DNA of 42,916 bases from contig DAOMQA010000019.1 in NCBI GenBank assembly GCA_035445085.1, positions 1-42,916 of the forward strand. The letters are read 5' to 3'. A program made the position numbers and the translations under genes. Under the pieces are notes generated by a model. The model saw nothing but the letters and a program-made list of their open reading frames with translations, searched no databases and was not told the DNA's origin. This stretch comes from JBDHXE01 sp035445085. Lineage in GTDB: Bacteria; Bacteroidota; Ignavibacteria; Kapaibacteriales; UBA2268. This document shows, piece by piece, positions 8,197 to 16,243 of the stretch; the stretch's first letter is position 1, and each line of letters starts with the position of its first letter.

Positions 8197-9045
8197 ATGT
8201 ATAAACTTGGTAAATTTTCAATTAAGTCAATTGATACATGTATATTCGGCTTAGATGGTGGGGCTATGTTTGGTGTTGTACCTAAAAATTTATGGTCTAA
8301 AAAATACTCTTCAGGAGATGAACAAAATAGAATCCCATTAGCTGCTAGACCCTTATTAGTAGAATATGATGACAAGAAAATATTAATTGATACAGGTAAT
8401 GGAACTAAATTTCCTGATAAATTAGCTAAAATCTACAATATTGATTTAGAAAAATCTAACATCGAAAGTGCTCTGAATTCTCAAGGATTTAACCCCGATG
8501 ATATAAGCGATGTGATTCTTACACACTTACACTTTGATCACGCTGGAGGCTCTACAAAGTACGTCAATAACGAATTAGTACCAGTGTTCAAAAATGCTAA
8601 GTATTATGTGCAAAAGGAACACTTCGATTGGGCAATGAACCCCACAGATAAGGATAGAGCTTCATTTATGAAAGATGATTATCTATCTCTCAAAAGCGAT
8701 GGACTGTTAGAATTAATTGACGGTCCCGGAGAGTTGTTCCCTGGTATAGAGTTAATCAATATTTATGGGCATACTAAAGCCCTACAAATGGTCAAATTAC
8801 AATCTGCAGGACAAAGTTTATTATATTTAGCGGATTTATGCCCTACTAATGCTCATTTACATTATCCTTTTATAATGGGTTATGATAACTATCCTCTAAC
8901 AACCTTAGAAGAAAGGAAAAAGTATTTACCAATTGCTTATGAGGAAAATACCATTTTATTTTTTGAGCATGATGCCTTTATTAAAGCTGGAAAACTAAAG
9001 GCTAACGACAAAGGTTTTGAACTTGGTGAAGTAATAGAAATATAG
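8197..9045 (+). CDS. MBL-fold metallo-hydrolase
   Basis: Metallo-beta-lactamase-fold hydrolase of 282 aa with a two-metal site. THLHFDHAGG (109-118) supplies the HxHxDH motif (H110, H112, D114, H115). The later ligands are likely the His in NIYGHTKALQ, the Asp in LYLADLCPT and the His in FFEHDAF. The length and the early DTGNGTKF segment fit the AHL-lactonase/quorum-quenching-like and general MBL hydrolase group, but the substrate cannot be read. Only 3 nt separate it from the Rieske gene, so the two are probably cotranscribed, with QueG-IspF following by overlap. aagg lies before the ATG. Confidence 0.88.
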   Translation: MYKLGKFSIKSIDTCIFGLDGGAMFGVVPKNLWSKKYSSGDEQNRIPLAARPLLVEYDDKKILIDTGNGTKFPDKLAKIYNIDLEKSNIESALNSQGFNPDDISDVILTHLHFDHAGGSTKYVNNELVPVFKNAKYYVQKEHFDWAMNPTDKDRASFMKDDYLSLKSDGLLELIDGPGELFPGIELINIYGHTKALQMVKLQSAGQSLLYLADLCPTNAHLHYPFIMGYDNYPLTTLEERKKYLPIAYEENTILFFEHDAFIKAGKLKANDKGFELGEVIEI

Positions 9046-9048
9046 TAA

Positions 9049-9426
9049 ATGAACGAAATATATATTGATGGTGTGAAATACTTAGAAGTTTGTAATTCTA
9101 AAGATGTAGTTGAGAGTAAGGGTACAAAAATTCAATTACCAGATGATGATGATTTTCAGGTAGCTATTTTTAGAATTAATGGTGAATTAATTTGCTTAGA
9201 CAATATTTGCCCTCATAGACATGCCGACAAAATATATGATGGTATAATTAAGGATAATAATGTAACTTGCCCTTTACATGGTTGGACTTACTCTTTACAA
9301 ACAGGCGAAAATATAAATAAAAGCCAAGGGCTAAAAAGTTTAAAGAAATATCATTGCTTTGAACAAAGTGGGAAAGTGTATTTAGAAGAACCAATTTTTG
9401 AAGTACCCAAATGGCGACGATGTTAG
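9049..9426 (+). CDS. Rieske [2Fe-2S] ferredoxin-like protein
   Basis: Small electron-transfer protein of 125 aa with a single Rieske domain and no membrane anchor. The cluster-binding motifs are CPHRH and CPLHGW, giving the C-x-H ... C-x2-H ligand set. The size and soluble form resemble NirD-like or dioxygenase-ferredoxin Rieske proteins. It lies between an MBL hydrolase (3 nt upstream) and QueG-IspF, whose ATG overlaps its last 16 nt, so translation of the two is likely coupled. No oxygenase partner is visible in the window. Its electron acceptor is unknown; supply of electrons to QueG is only a context-based guess. Confidence 0.9.
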   Translation: MNEIYIDGVKYLEVCNSKDVVESKGTKIQLPDDDDFQVAIFRINGELICLDNICPHRHADKIYDGIIKDNNVTCPLHGWTYSLQTGENINKSQGLKSLKKYHCFEQSGKVYLEEPIFEVPKWRRC

Positions 9427-10820
9427 ATTTTAATGCTCTAAAGTTATCTATTAATAAGTATGCGCAAGAGCTTGGTTTTATACGAGTTGCTTATGCGAGC
9501 TATAGCCACCTTGATACAGAGATAAACCATTATAAGGAGTGGATAGCTAATTCATATAATGCTGATATGATGTGGATGGATAAAAATTATGAAAAAAGAG
9601 AAGATGTAAATTTAATCCTTGAGGGAGCTAAGAGTGTTATTGTTTTAGCTCATAGTTACTTTACTAAGCAAAAACATAATAGTAATGAAAATAAAATATC
9701 TAGATATGCTTGGGGAGACGACTACCACGATATATTACTTAATAAAATGAATAAGTTAGAAACATTTATTAAAGAAAATTATCCAGACTTTAAGTCGAAG
9801 GCATATACCGACACTGGTCCAATTTTAGAAAAACAATGGGCTGTCCGTTCTGGTTTAGGCTGGCAAGGCAAAAATAGCTTAATACTAAACAAGGACTTTG
9901 GTTCATACTTCTTCCTTGGCGTTATCATTAATAATATTCCATTCGAGAATGATAATACCGAGATAGATAGATGCGGAACTTGCACAAAATGTATAGATGC
10001 CTGCCCAACTCATGCTATTATTGATAATAAAATTGTTGATGCTAACAAGTGTATTTCATTTTGGACTATCGAAGCGAAGCCTTATAAAGATATTCCAGAA
10101 GCAATACAAGAGAATTTAAATGGTTGGGCTTTTGGTTGTGATATTTGTCAAGAAGTATGCCCTTGGAACAGGCACAAACCAGTTATTACAAGTGAATTGA
10201 ATTTTTTCCCAAGGCTACAAGAAACAAACTTTGACAAAGAGAAGTTAATAAACTATACAGATGAAGAATTTAGGCTTCGCTTTAAAAACAGTCCAATAAA
10301 AAGGACTAAATTAAAAGGTATTAAAAGAAATTTAAAATTATTGAGGTATGAAATGGTAGGCTTTGGCTATGATATTCATCGGCTAACTTTAGGACGGAAA
10401 TTAGTTTTGGGTGGAGTTAATATAGATAGTGAATTAGGGACAATTGCGCACTCTGATGGAGATGTATTAATACACTCCCTTATCGACGCTCTACTTGGTG
10501 CGGCTGGCTTAGGCGATATTGGAGAACACTTCCCCGATACCGACGAACAATACAATGGGATTGCAAGCACAGAACTATTAAATAAAACTTTAGAGTTATT
10601 AAATTCATACAAAATTATAAACATTGATTGTATGATAATTTTAGAAAAGCCCAAAATCAAAGAATACAAGCCATTAATTAAGAAGAACTTAGCAAAATTA
10701 CTTAATATTAATGAAAGTAGGGTAAATATAAAAGCAGGCACAAACGAGAAGTTAGATTCTTTAGGGAATAATGAAGCTTGCGCAGCATATTCCGTTGTAT
10801 CAATTGAGAATAAAATTTGA
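9411..10820 (+). CDS. queG-ispF: Fusion: epoxyqueuosine reductase (QueG) + 2-C-methyl-D-erythritol 2,4-cyclodiphosphate synthase (IspF)
   Basis: One 469-aa frame encodes two complete enzymes. Residues 1 to about 312 are QueG, which reduces epoxyqueuosine to queuosine in tRNA using cobalamin. The active-site region TDTGPILEK and GLGWQGKNS is present, as are two [4Fe-4S] sets, CGTCTKCIDACP and CDICQEVCPW. Residues from M315 are IspF of the MEP isoprenoid pathway: GFGYDIH (metal D and H), AHSDGDVLIH, LGAAGLGDIGEHFPDTD and KAGTNEKLDSLG. QueG lacks the C-terminal HEAT extension found in some relatives. ATG 9411 overlaps the Rieske gene; ATG 9420 is an alternative. An internal in-frame ATG at 10353 with gagg upstream could also yield free IspF. 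Confidence 0.92.
   Translation: MATMLDFNALKLSINKYAQELGFIRVAYASYSHLDTEINHYKEWIANSYNADMMWMDKNYEKREDVNLILEGAKSVIVLAHSYFTKQKHNSNENKISRYAWGDDYHDILLNKMNKLETFIKENYPDFKSKAYTDTGPILEKQWAVRSGLGWQGKNSLILNKDFGSYFFLGVIINNIPFENDNTEIDRCGTCTKCIDACPTHAIIDNKIVDANKCISFWTIEAKPYKDIPEAIQENLNGWAFGCDICQEVCPWNRHKPVITSELNFFPRLQETNFDKEKLINYTDEEFRLRFKNSPIKRTKLKGIKRNLKLLRYEMVGFGYDIHRLTLGRKLVLGGVNIDSELGTIAHSDGDVLIHSLIDALLGAAGLGDIGEHFPDTDEQYNGIASTELLNKTLELLNSYKIINIDCMIILEKPKIKEYKPLIKKNLAKLLNINESRVNIKAGTNEKLDSLGNNEACAAYSVVSIENKI
10343..10355 (+). promoter_or_regulatory. Possible internal ribosome-binding site and start for stand-alone IspF
   Basis: ttgagg lies 7 nt before an in-frame ATG (10353) that marks exactly where IspF homology begins (MVGFGYDIH). 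If used, the gene would make both the QueG-IspF fusion and free IspF, or mostly two separate chains. Confidence 0.4.
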
Positions 10821-13078
10821 GATTAATATGTTTCATATTTATCTTCTGTATTACTTCAAAAGTTTGGAGTAATGATATATATGCTTTAAAATTAAGTAAG
10901 CTAATACAGTACCCAGACAATATTATTGACAATTTAGACACTAATGATAATGATATATTTCTTAGTAAAAATGAAATCTTAAAGCCAGGATTTACAATAA
11001 GCAGGTATAATTTACTTAAAGCTGAAGTAAATAAATCATTATATATCAATGGAATGTATTTGGTAGATGTAATCGCAAATGATTCTATTGTTTGCTTACT
11101 TAATAATAAAAACTCTGTTCAATTGATGACAATTGATAAGTCTCTTCAGAGCCATAAAGAATATACGCTAAATGAGAGCTATAATAATTTAGATTATAAT
11201 AAGTATAGAATTATAAAATATGATAATAGCAAGCTAATTTTGCAGCTAAACAATAAACTAATAAGCTATGATTTATTCCAATCAAAAGTCATTAATGAAC
11301 TACACTTATATGATAGTGATAGTTTAGTAGTAATCAATGATAATTTATACCTAATGCGTATCAATGATGTTAAATCTCAACTGTATTTACTAAGCAATAA
11401 TTTACAATTAAACTACCTAAGCGAGTTTATTGCTTACGATAATGTCAAAGTAATTGGCATTGATAACTTTATTTTCTTTCTTACTTCTACTAATATAGCT
11501 AACGAGTCGTTAATTCAAGTACTTAATCTGCCATCTATAACTATTGATGCTAATTATTGGGTAAGCGCAAGTATCAATAAAATAGATATTTTTAAAGAGG
11601 ACAAGTTGTTATATTTAATATATTTAAGTACGCGTAACAATCAGAATACATTGACTCTTAACCAATTAAAGTCAGCTAAGATAGATAAAGTTATTAATCA
11701 AATAGAGTTAGACCCATATTATTTTGCCTTAACTAACTTAGCATACGTTAATTCCAATATCATACTTATTTATAAGAATGCTATATTACAGTTAAATAAA
11801 GAACTTAGTGTGCTTAGTGAAACTAAAATTGATTTAGAGAATTTCACTAACTCAAGTCTAATAGATATATCCAACAACATACTATTAATGAGTAATAAAT
11901 CAAACTTATATATATTATATTTTTCTAACAATAATATGATGTATATCAACCGAATATGGAATTTTCTCACTGATTTCGGATTCACTATTATTCTTATTTT
12001 TATAGTAATCGTAACGTTAATTAAATATAGGAATAAACGAAGATTTTATTTAGAAATATTAAGGCATCCAGCTGTTGGTAGCATTTATTATATAGATCAC
12101 AAAACCAGATTACGCTTAGCTAATAATGAAGGTCAGAATTATTTGAAGTTAAACAGCAATATCCCAATGAAAAAGACTTTTAATTATTATGCTAAATCTG
12201 AATTAAGCAAAAAAATATCCCATATCATTGACCAATCATTCGAAGCGAGGAGCAACATAAAGGAAAAACTTTTAATCAATGACAATGGTATCAACAAAGA
12301 TTGGCTTGTAAATACGTTTATTATTAGGAATGTAGCAGGTATTATTAAAGGTATGGTTGTTTCTGCAACTGATATTACTGAACAATTAGAAAGGCAAAGA
12401 CTTACTAATTTGGCTTCTTTTGCCCACGATATGCAAACCAATCTTTCAACTATTCGGCTAAATGCTGAACAAATAGACAATAATATAAGCCAAACTGAAA
12501 TTAGAAAAAAGAAAATATTATTTCAGGTAAATCTCTTGACGCAAAGAGTTAGAGATTTGTTAGCTGTAGGCAGAGACGATGTGCTTGATATAGAAGAAAC
12601 TGCATCTAACGAGCTTATCGAAAAGGTTTACGCAGAATTTGATAGAGACTTAAACCCCGGAATTGTATTTATGAATAGTGCTAAAATACAAAAAGTAGTC
12701 TGCGATAAAAATAAGATGTCGAGGGCACTGCGTAACGCAGTCGAAAATAGTATTAAGTACTTGCCTAACAAGGTTGGTATCATTAGCATTATCATTGCAC
12801 TATCAGAAGATAAGCAATACTATGAATTTATAGTTCAAGATAATGGTATTGGTATGGATGTCGAGGTTAAGAAGAAAGTACTAACACCCTATTTTACAAC
12901 CGCTAGGAAGAGTGGAGGTAGTGGAATAGGGTCTATTATTATGCAAAAAGTGGCAGAGTTACACCAAGGTTGGATAGAAATTGAATCCACTCCAAATATT
13001 GGCACTAAGATAAAGTTTGTTATTCCACAGCAGACTATGAAGATATTGAAAAATAAAGGGAGTAGAGTTGTTAAATAA
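10817..13078 (+). CDS. Membrane sensor histidine kinase
   Basis: Two-component sensor of 753 aa. The TTG start (10817) overlaps the ispF stop in TTGA and is the only start that keeps the signal peptide (MRLICFIFIFCITSKVWS). Residues about 20-380 form a large repetitive beta-rich periplasmic sensor. One membrane segment lies near 387-407 (FTIILIFIVIVTLI). A PAS-like segment follows, then HisKA with phospho-acceptor H537 in SFAHDMQTN, and the ATPase domain with NAVENSIKYLP (N box), DNGIGMD (G1) and GGSGIGSIIM (G2). No response regulator is adjacent. It overlaps ruvX by 11 nt, so it lies within a continuous queG-ispF/HK/ruvX/GWxTD operon. Confidence 0.92.
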   Translation: MRLICFIFIFCITSKVWSNDIYALKLSKLIQYPDNIIDNLDTNDNDIFLSKNEILKPGFTISRYNLLKAEVNKSLYINGMYLVDVIANDSIVCLLNNKNSVQLMTIDKSLQSHKEYTLNESYNNLDYNKYRIIKYDNSKLILQLNNKLISYDLFQSKVINELHLYDSDSLVVINDNLYLMRINDVKSQLYLLSNNLQLNYLSEFIAYDNVKVIGIDNFIFFLTSTNIANESLIQVLNLPSITIDANYWVSASINKIDIFKEDKLLYLIYLSTRNNQNTLTLNQLKSAKIDKVINQIELDPYYFALTNLAYVNSNIILIYKNAILQLNKELSVLSETKIDLENFTNSSLIDISNNILLMSNKSNLYILYFSNNNMMYINRIWNFLTDFGFTIILIFIVIVTLIKYRNKRRFYLEILRHPAVGSIYYIDHKTRLRLANNEGQNYLKLNSNIPMKKTFNYYAKSELSKKISHIIDQSFEARSNIKEKLLINDNGINKDWLVNTFIIRNVAGIIKGMVVSATDITEQLERQRLTNLASFAHDMQTNLSTIRLNAEQIDNNISQTEIRKKKILFQVNLLTQRVRDLLAVGRDDVLDIEETASNELIEKVYAEFDRDLNPGIVFMNSAKIQKVVCDKNKMSRALRNAVENSIKYLPNKVGIISIIIALSEDKQYYEFIVQDNGIGMDVEVKKKVLTPYFTTARKSGGSGIGSIIMQKVAELHQGWIEIESTPNIGTKIKFVIPQQTMKILKNKGSRVVK

Positions 13079-13493
13079 AGCTGATTTTGATAATAAGAGA
13101 ATATTATCTATTGATTATGGTCTAAAAAGGATAGGTTTTGCCTATACAGATGCTTTGCATATATCTATTAATTATCTTCCATTTATGGAAAATAATGATA
13201 AATTTTATAATAACTTACAGAGAATTATTAAAGAGTTCAATATTGAAGCAATTCTTATTGGAAAGCCACCCATAATATATAATAACGATGAGTTTAGTAA
13301 CTCATTAGAAGGATTTATAATATTTGTTAAAGAAAATTTAGATGTAATCGTTACAACTTACGATGAAAGTCATTCGACAGAAGAATCATATAAATTATTT
13401 TCCGAAGCTAAAGTAAAGAAGAGTAAACGAAAAGAAAATAAAGATTCATTTGCGGCTGGGGTAATTTTAAGAAAATTTTTGGAAGAGTGTTAA
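13068..13493 (+). CDS. ruvX: Putative Holliday-junction resolvase RuvX (YqgF)
   Basis: RNase H-fold nuclease of 141 aa, the usual size for RuvX/YqgF, implicated in pre-16S rRNA 5' processing and Holliday-junction resolution. ILSIDYGLKRIGFAYTD contains the first acidic residue, DESHSTEES corresponds to the DERLTT-like motif, and KENKDSFAAGVIL carries the last Asp. No ATG exists before the DYG motif. TTG 13068 with gggag 5 nt upstream is the best start and overlaps the kinase stop by 11 nt. The stop TAA shares its last base with the ATG of the GWxTD gene (TAATG), which shows translational coupling. Confidence 0.88.
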   Translation: MLNKADFDNKRILSIDYGLKRIGFAYTDALHISINYLPFMENNDKFYNNLQRIIKEFNIEAILIGKPPIIYNNDEFSNSLEGFIIFVKENLDVIVTTYDESHSTEESYKLFSEAKVKKSKRKENKDSFAAGVILRKFLEEC

Positions 13494-14812
13494 TGTATAA
13501 ATTATCATATGTTATTCTAATATTGCTTATAGGTATTGTAGTTGCTAAGGCACAAAAAAATAAAAATGACAAAAGCGTATACTTTACCTACGGAGTTAAT
13601 TTATACACAGATGCCTTGATAATCCCTGATATTAAAAAGGATTCGGCAGAAGTTTATATTATATTTAAATTTGTATACGATGCTTTGCAATTTACCCAAG
13701 TGAATCCACTTGAAAATCCAAAACCATACAGAGCTATTGCTGAATCAGAAATAATATTTACTGACGAACAAGGTATTATACGTGGAAGATTGCATTGGAA
13801 TGATACTCTATTTGTCGATACTTTTGAAGAGACGAACGCAAAAGATAAATTTTTATTTGGTCAAGTCAGTAAAAAATTAGTATCTGGCAACTATAAAGTC
13901 TCTGTTGAACTACTTAATAAAGTTAGACAAGACAACAACATAAATAATTTTGATATTAAGATACCCGCCTCTCAACATGCTAATATATATAAGCCAATTT
14001 TTGGTGATTTTAAAGATATAAAGCAAACTTGTTTTACTCCATTTATTTGGGATAATAAAATTAACTTCTCTTCAAAAAGTGCCTTTGCTATTATAGCTAT
14101 ATCGAACACAAAGTTAGGTGAACAATTTTTCTTTACGTTAAAAAGATTAGAATCAAAATATATAGATTTTGAAACTGATTCAATAGACTTCACTAGCTCC
14201 GCTACTGTTATTGATAACAAATCACTAACCTTTGATAGAAATACGAATTGTTGGAATTTTCTACCAAGCCAAGATTTACAAGACGCCTATCTACTAATAA
14301 ATTTACCAAGCAATAAATTTACTCCAGGTAAGTATAGTCTTACTATATTTTCGGAAAATGTCAAAAAAGAGTTTAATTTTAATGTTGAATGGATAGATAT
14401 GCCTTATTCTCTGCAAGATTTAGAATATAGTTATAAATTACTATACTATATTCTTACTGACCAACAATATGATGAGCTTACAAGCGGGAATGATAAAGAA
14501 ATAATGCACAAATTATCAGATTATTGGAAAAGTAAAGACCCTACAATTGGAACGCCATTTAATGAAGCTATGTATCAATATTATCAGAGAGCAGATTATG
14601 CTTTCTTTAATTTTCAAACAATTCAAGAAAAGGATGGAGCAAAGACTATACGTGGTAAAATCTATATTTTATATGGAAAGCCAGACGCGATAAAGAATAG
14701 TTTTGTGAGTGCGAAGTCCCAAGAAGTTTGGTATTATAAAAAAATAAATAAAAAATTTATATTTGAAATTAAAGACAAAGGTATTTTTGAATTAATCTCT
14801 ATCGAAGGTTGA
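13493..14812 (+). CDS. GWxTD domain-containing exported protein
   Basis: Secreted or periplasmic protein of 439 aa. An N-terminal signal peptide (MYKLSYVILILLIGIVVAKAQ) precedes a long beta-rich region. The C terminus carries the GWxTD domain signature: ADYAFFNF..., then AKTIRGKIYILYGKPDAI and EVWYY. In this copy the GWxTD core reads GAKTIRG, so the Trp is not conserved. The family is common in the FCB group and Acidobacteria; its function is not established. ATG 13493 overlaps the ruvX stop. A GTG 6 nt upstream is less likely. The 3' end overlaps a convergent gene by 21 nt. Confidence 0.85.
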   Translation: MYKLSYVILILLIGIVVAKAQKNKNDKSVYFTYGVNLYTDALIIPDIKKDSAEVYIIFKFVYDALQFTQVNPLENPKPYRAIAESEIIFTDEQGIIRGRLHWNDTLFVDTFEETNAKDKFLFGQVSKKLVSGNYKVSVELLNKVRQDNNINNFDIKIPASQHANIYKPIFGDFKDIKQTCFTPFIWDNKINFSSKSAFAIIAISNTKLGEQFFFTLKRLESKYIDFETDSIDFTSSATVIDNKSLTFDRNTNCWNFLPSQDLQDAYLLINLPSNKFTPGKYSLTIFSENVKKEFNFNVEWIDMPYSLQDLEYSYKLLYYILTDQQYDELTSGNDKEIMHKLSDYWKSKDPTIGTPFNEAMYQYYQRADYAFFNFQTIQEKDGAKTIRGKIYILYGKPDAIKNSFVSAKSQEVWYYKKINKKFIFEIKDKGIFELISIEG

Positions 14813-15202
14813 TTTAGGCTCCCAATCCTTGCCTTCACAAGGGATATAGTCCTTACTAATATGTTCGTCGTACAAAGAGCACATTTGTGATTCTTTTCTG
14901 AAATGCACACAAGAGCCACATAAAGTATCTTCTTCTAATTCATCAATACGGTTCTGAAATATTTGGTACTGTTGATAAGCAGGAAAGGCAACAAAAAACC
15001 AAATGGCAAAAAAACTAAACCACCAATAGTCTCTAAACTGTGGTATAGTTAATAAGGCTGATACGACAACAATTACTATCGTTGCCCTTAAAATTACTCC
15101 CCAAACAATTGACCCAATTGTAACGATAGGAACTTTACCGAAATTATCTCCCTCACTCCCTAAGCGAAACATTAGTAAATCGATTATTTTGCTTTCAATC
15201 AT
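14792..15202 (-). CDS. Small membrane protein with C-terminal four-Cys motif
   Basis: Unrecognised protein of 136 aa. Two membrane segments are visible (about 28-50, VTIGSIVWGVILRATIVIVV, and about 58-76, WWFSFFAIWFFVAFPAY). They are followed by a charged helix and a Cys-rich tail: CGSC, then C in QMCSLYD and C in IPCEGKDWEP. The four cysteines could bind Zn or an Fe-S cluster. The gene runs convergent to the GWxTD gene, overlapping its last 21 nt, and is divergent from the ABC operon. Coding character is supported by coherent membrane segments and the Cys pattern. Confidence 0.72.
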   Translation of the reverse strand: MIESKIIDLLMFRLGSEGDNFGKVPIVTIGSIVWGVILRATIVIVVVSALLTIPQFRDYWWFSFFAIWFFVAFPAYQQYQIFQNRIDELEEDTLCGSCVHFRKESQMCSLYDEHISKDYIPCEGKDWEPKSTFDRD

Positions 15203-15316
15203 ACATCTTTACTCATTTATACTCGATTAAGACAAATTAATCATTATAGTATTATATTATGAAACAAAAATATATTAAATACGTAAACTTACTATTTAAA
15301 TAAAATATGGAGAAAA

Positions 15317-16243
15317 ATGAGCTTTTTAATTATTGACTCTATATCAAAATCATTCGGTGATTATACAGCTGTAAATAACATCAGTTTTTCTGTGCCTAAA
15401 GGCATAATATTTGGGCTTTTGGGTCCAAATGGAGCAGGCAAAACCACTACGATCCGTATGATTAACAATATTATTATACCCGACAAAGGTAGTATTTTAT
15501 TAGATGGCAAAAAAGTTGATGCCAATACACAAAATATAATGGGCTACCTGCCCGAAGAACGAGGTTTATATAAAAAACTAAAAGTAATCGACCAATTAGT
15601 CTATTTTGGGCGATTAAAGGGATTGGACTCTAAAACTGCAAAAAGTAAAGCTATACAATGGTTAGAGAAGTTAGGCGCCAAGGGTTGGGAAGATAAAAAA
15701 ATTCAAGAACTTTCGAAAGGTATGCAACAAAAAGTACAATTTATTTCTACCATGCTTCACGACCCCCAATTCTTAATTCTAGACGAACCATTTTCTGGAT
15801 TTGACCCATTAAATACAGACCTACTCAAATCTATTATCTTAGAAATGAAGAAGTTGGGTAAGACAATAATATTATCTACGCACGTTATGGCGCAAGTAGA
15901 AGAGCTTTGCGATGAGATATTATTAATTAATAAAGGTAATATAATTTTAAACGGCAAAGTTAATGAAGTGAAACAAAAATATGGCAATAATTCATTTCTG
16001 TTAGAGTTTGAAGGCGAAGCTAAGAACTTAAGTGAAGTAGAAAATATTAAGATACTAAAATCTAATAATAACTATATTGAATTTCAAATTAAAGATGGCT
16101 TGCCAATTAATGATATTTTAAAAGCATTAATTGAAAGAGTAGATATAAAGAAGTTTACGAAAGTAGAGCCTACTTTACATGAAATATTTATTAGCGAAGT
16201 GGGTAAGCAAAATATTAAATCTAAGGAAGCAAGCAATGAATAA
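15317..16243 (+). CDS. ABC exporter ATP-binding protein (NatA-like)
   Basis: Nucleotide-binding subunit of 308 aa that powers the permease encoded next. Walker A is LLGPNGAGKTTTIRM (near residue 35-49), the signature is ELSKGMQQKVQFI, Walker B is LILDEPFSGFDP, and the H-loop is ILSTHVMAQVEELCD. The C-terminal extension of about 90 residues (VKQKYGNNSFLLEFEG onward) is typical of the NatA/DUF4162 group. ggagaaaa lies just before the ATG. It overlaps the permease gene by 8 nt. Relatives export Na+, antibiotics or peptides; the substrate here is unknown. Confidence 0.93.
   Translation: MSFLIIDSISKSFGDYTAVNNISFSVPKGIIFGLLGPNGAGKTTTIRMINNIIIPDKGSILLDGKKVDANTQNIMGYLPEERGLYKKLKVIDQLVYFGRLKGLDSKTAKSKAIQWLEKLGAKGWEDKKIQELSKGMQQKVQFISTMLHDPQFLILDEPFSGFDPLNTDLLKSIILEMKKLGKTIILSTHVMAQVEELCDEILLINKGNIILNGKVNEVKQKYGNNSFLLEFEGEAKNLSEVENIKILKSNNNYIEFQIKDGLPINDILKALIERVDIKKFTKVEPTLHEIFISEVGKQNIKSKEASNE

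Noticed and set aside
10310..10360. QueG-IspF fusion as a sequencing error removing a stop
   Set aside because: Both domains are in the same frame with sensible residues across the junction and no frameshift sign, so a real fusion is preferred; read-level confirmation is still worthwhile.
10376..10741. 121-codon open frame on the minus strand
   Set aside because: It is antisense to the well-supported ispF domain and has no recognisable features; typical of AT-rich shadow frames.
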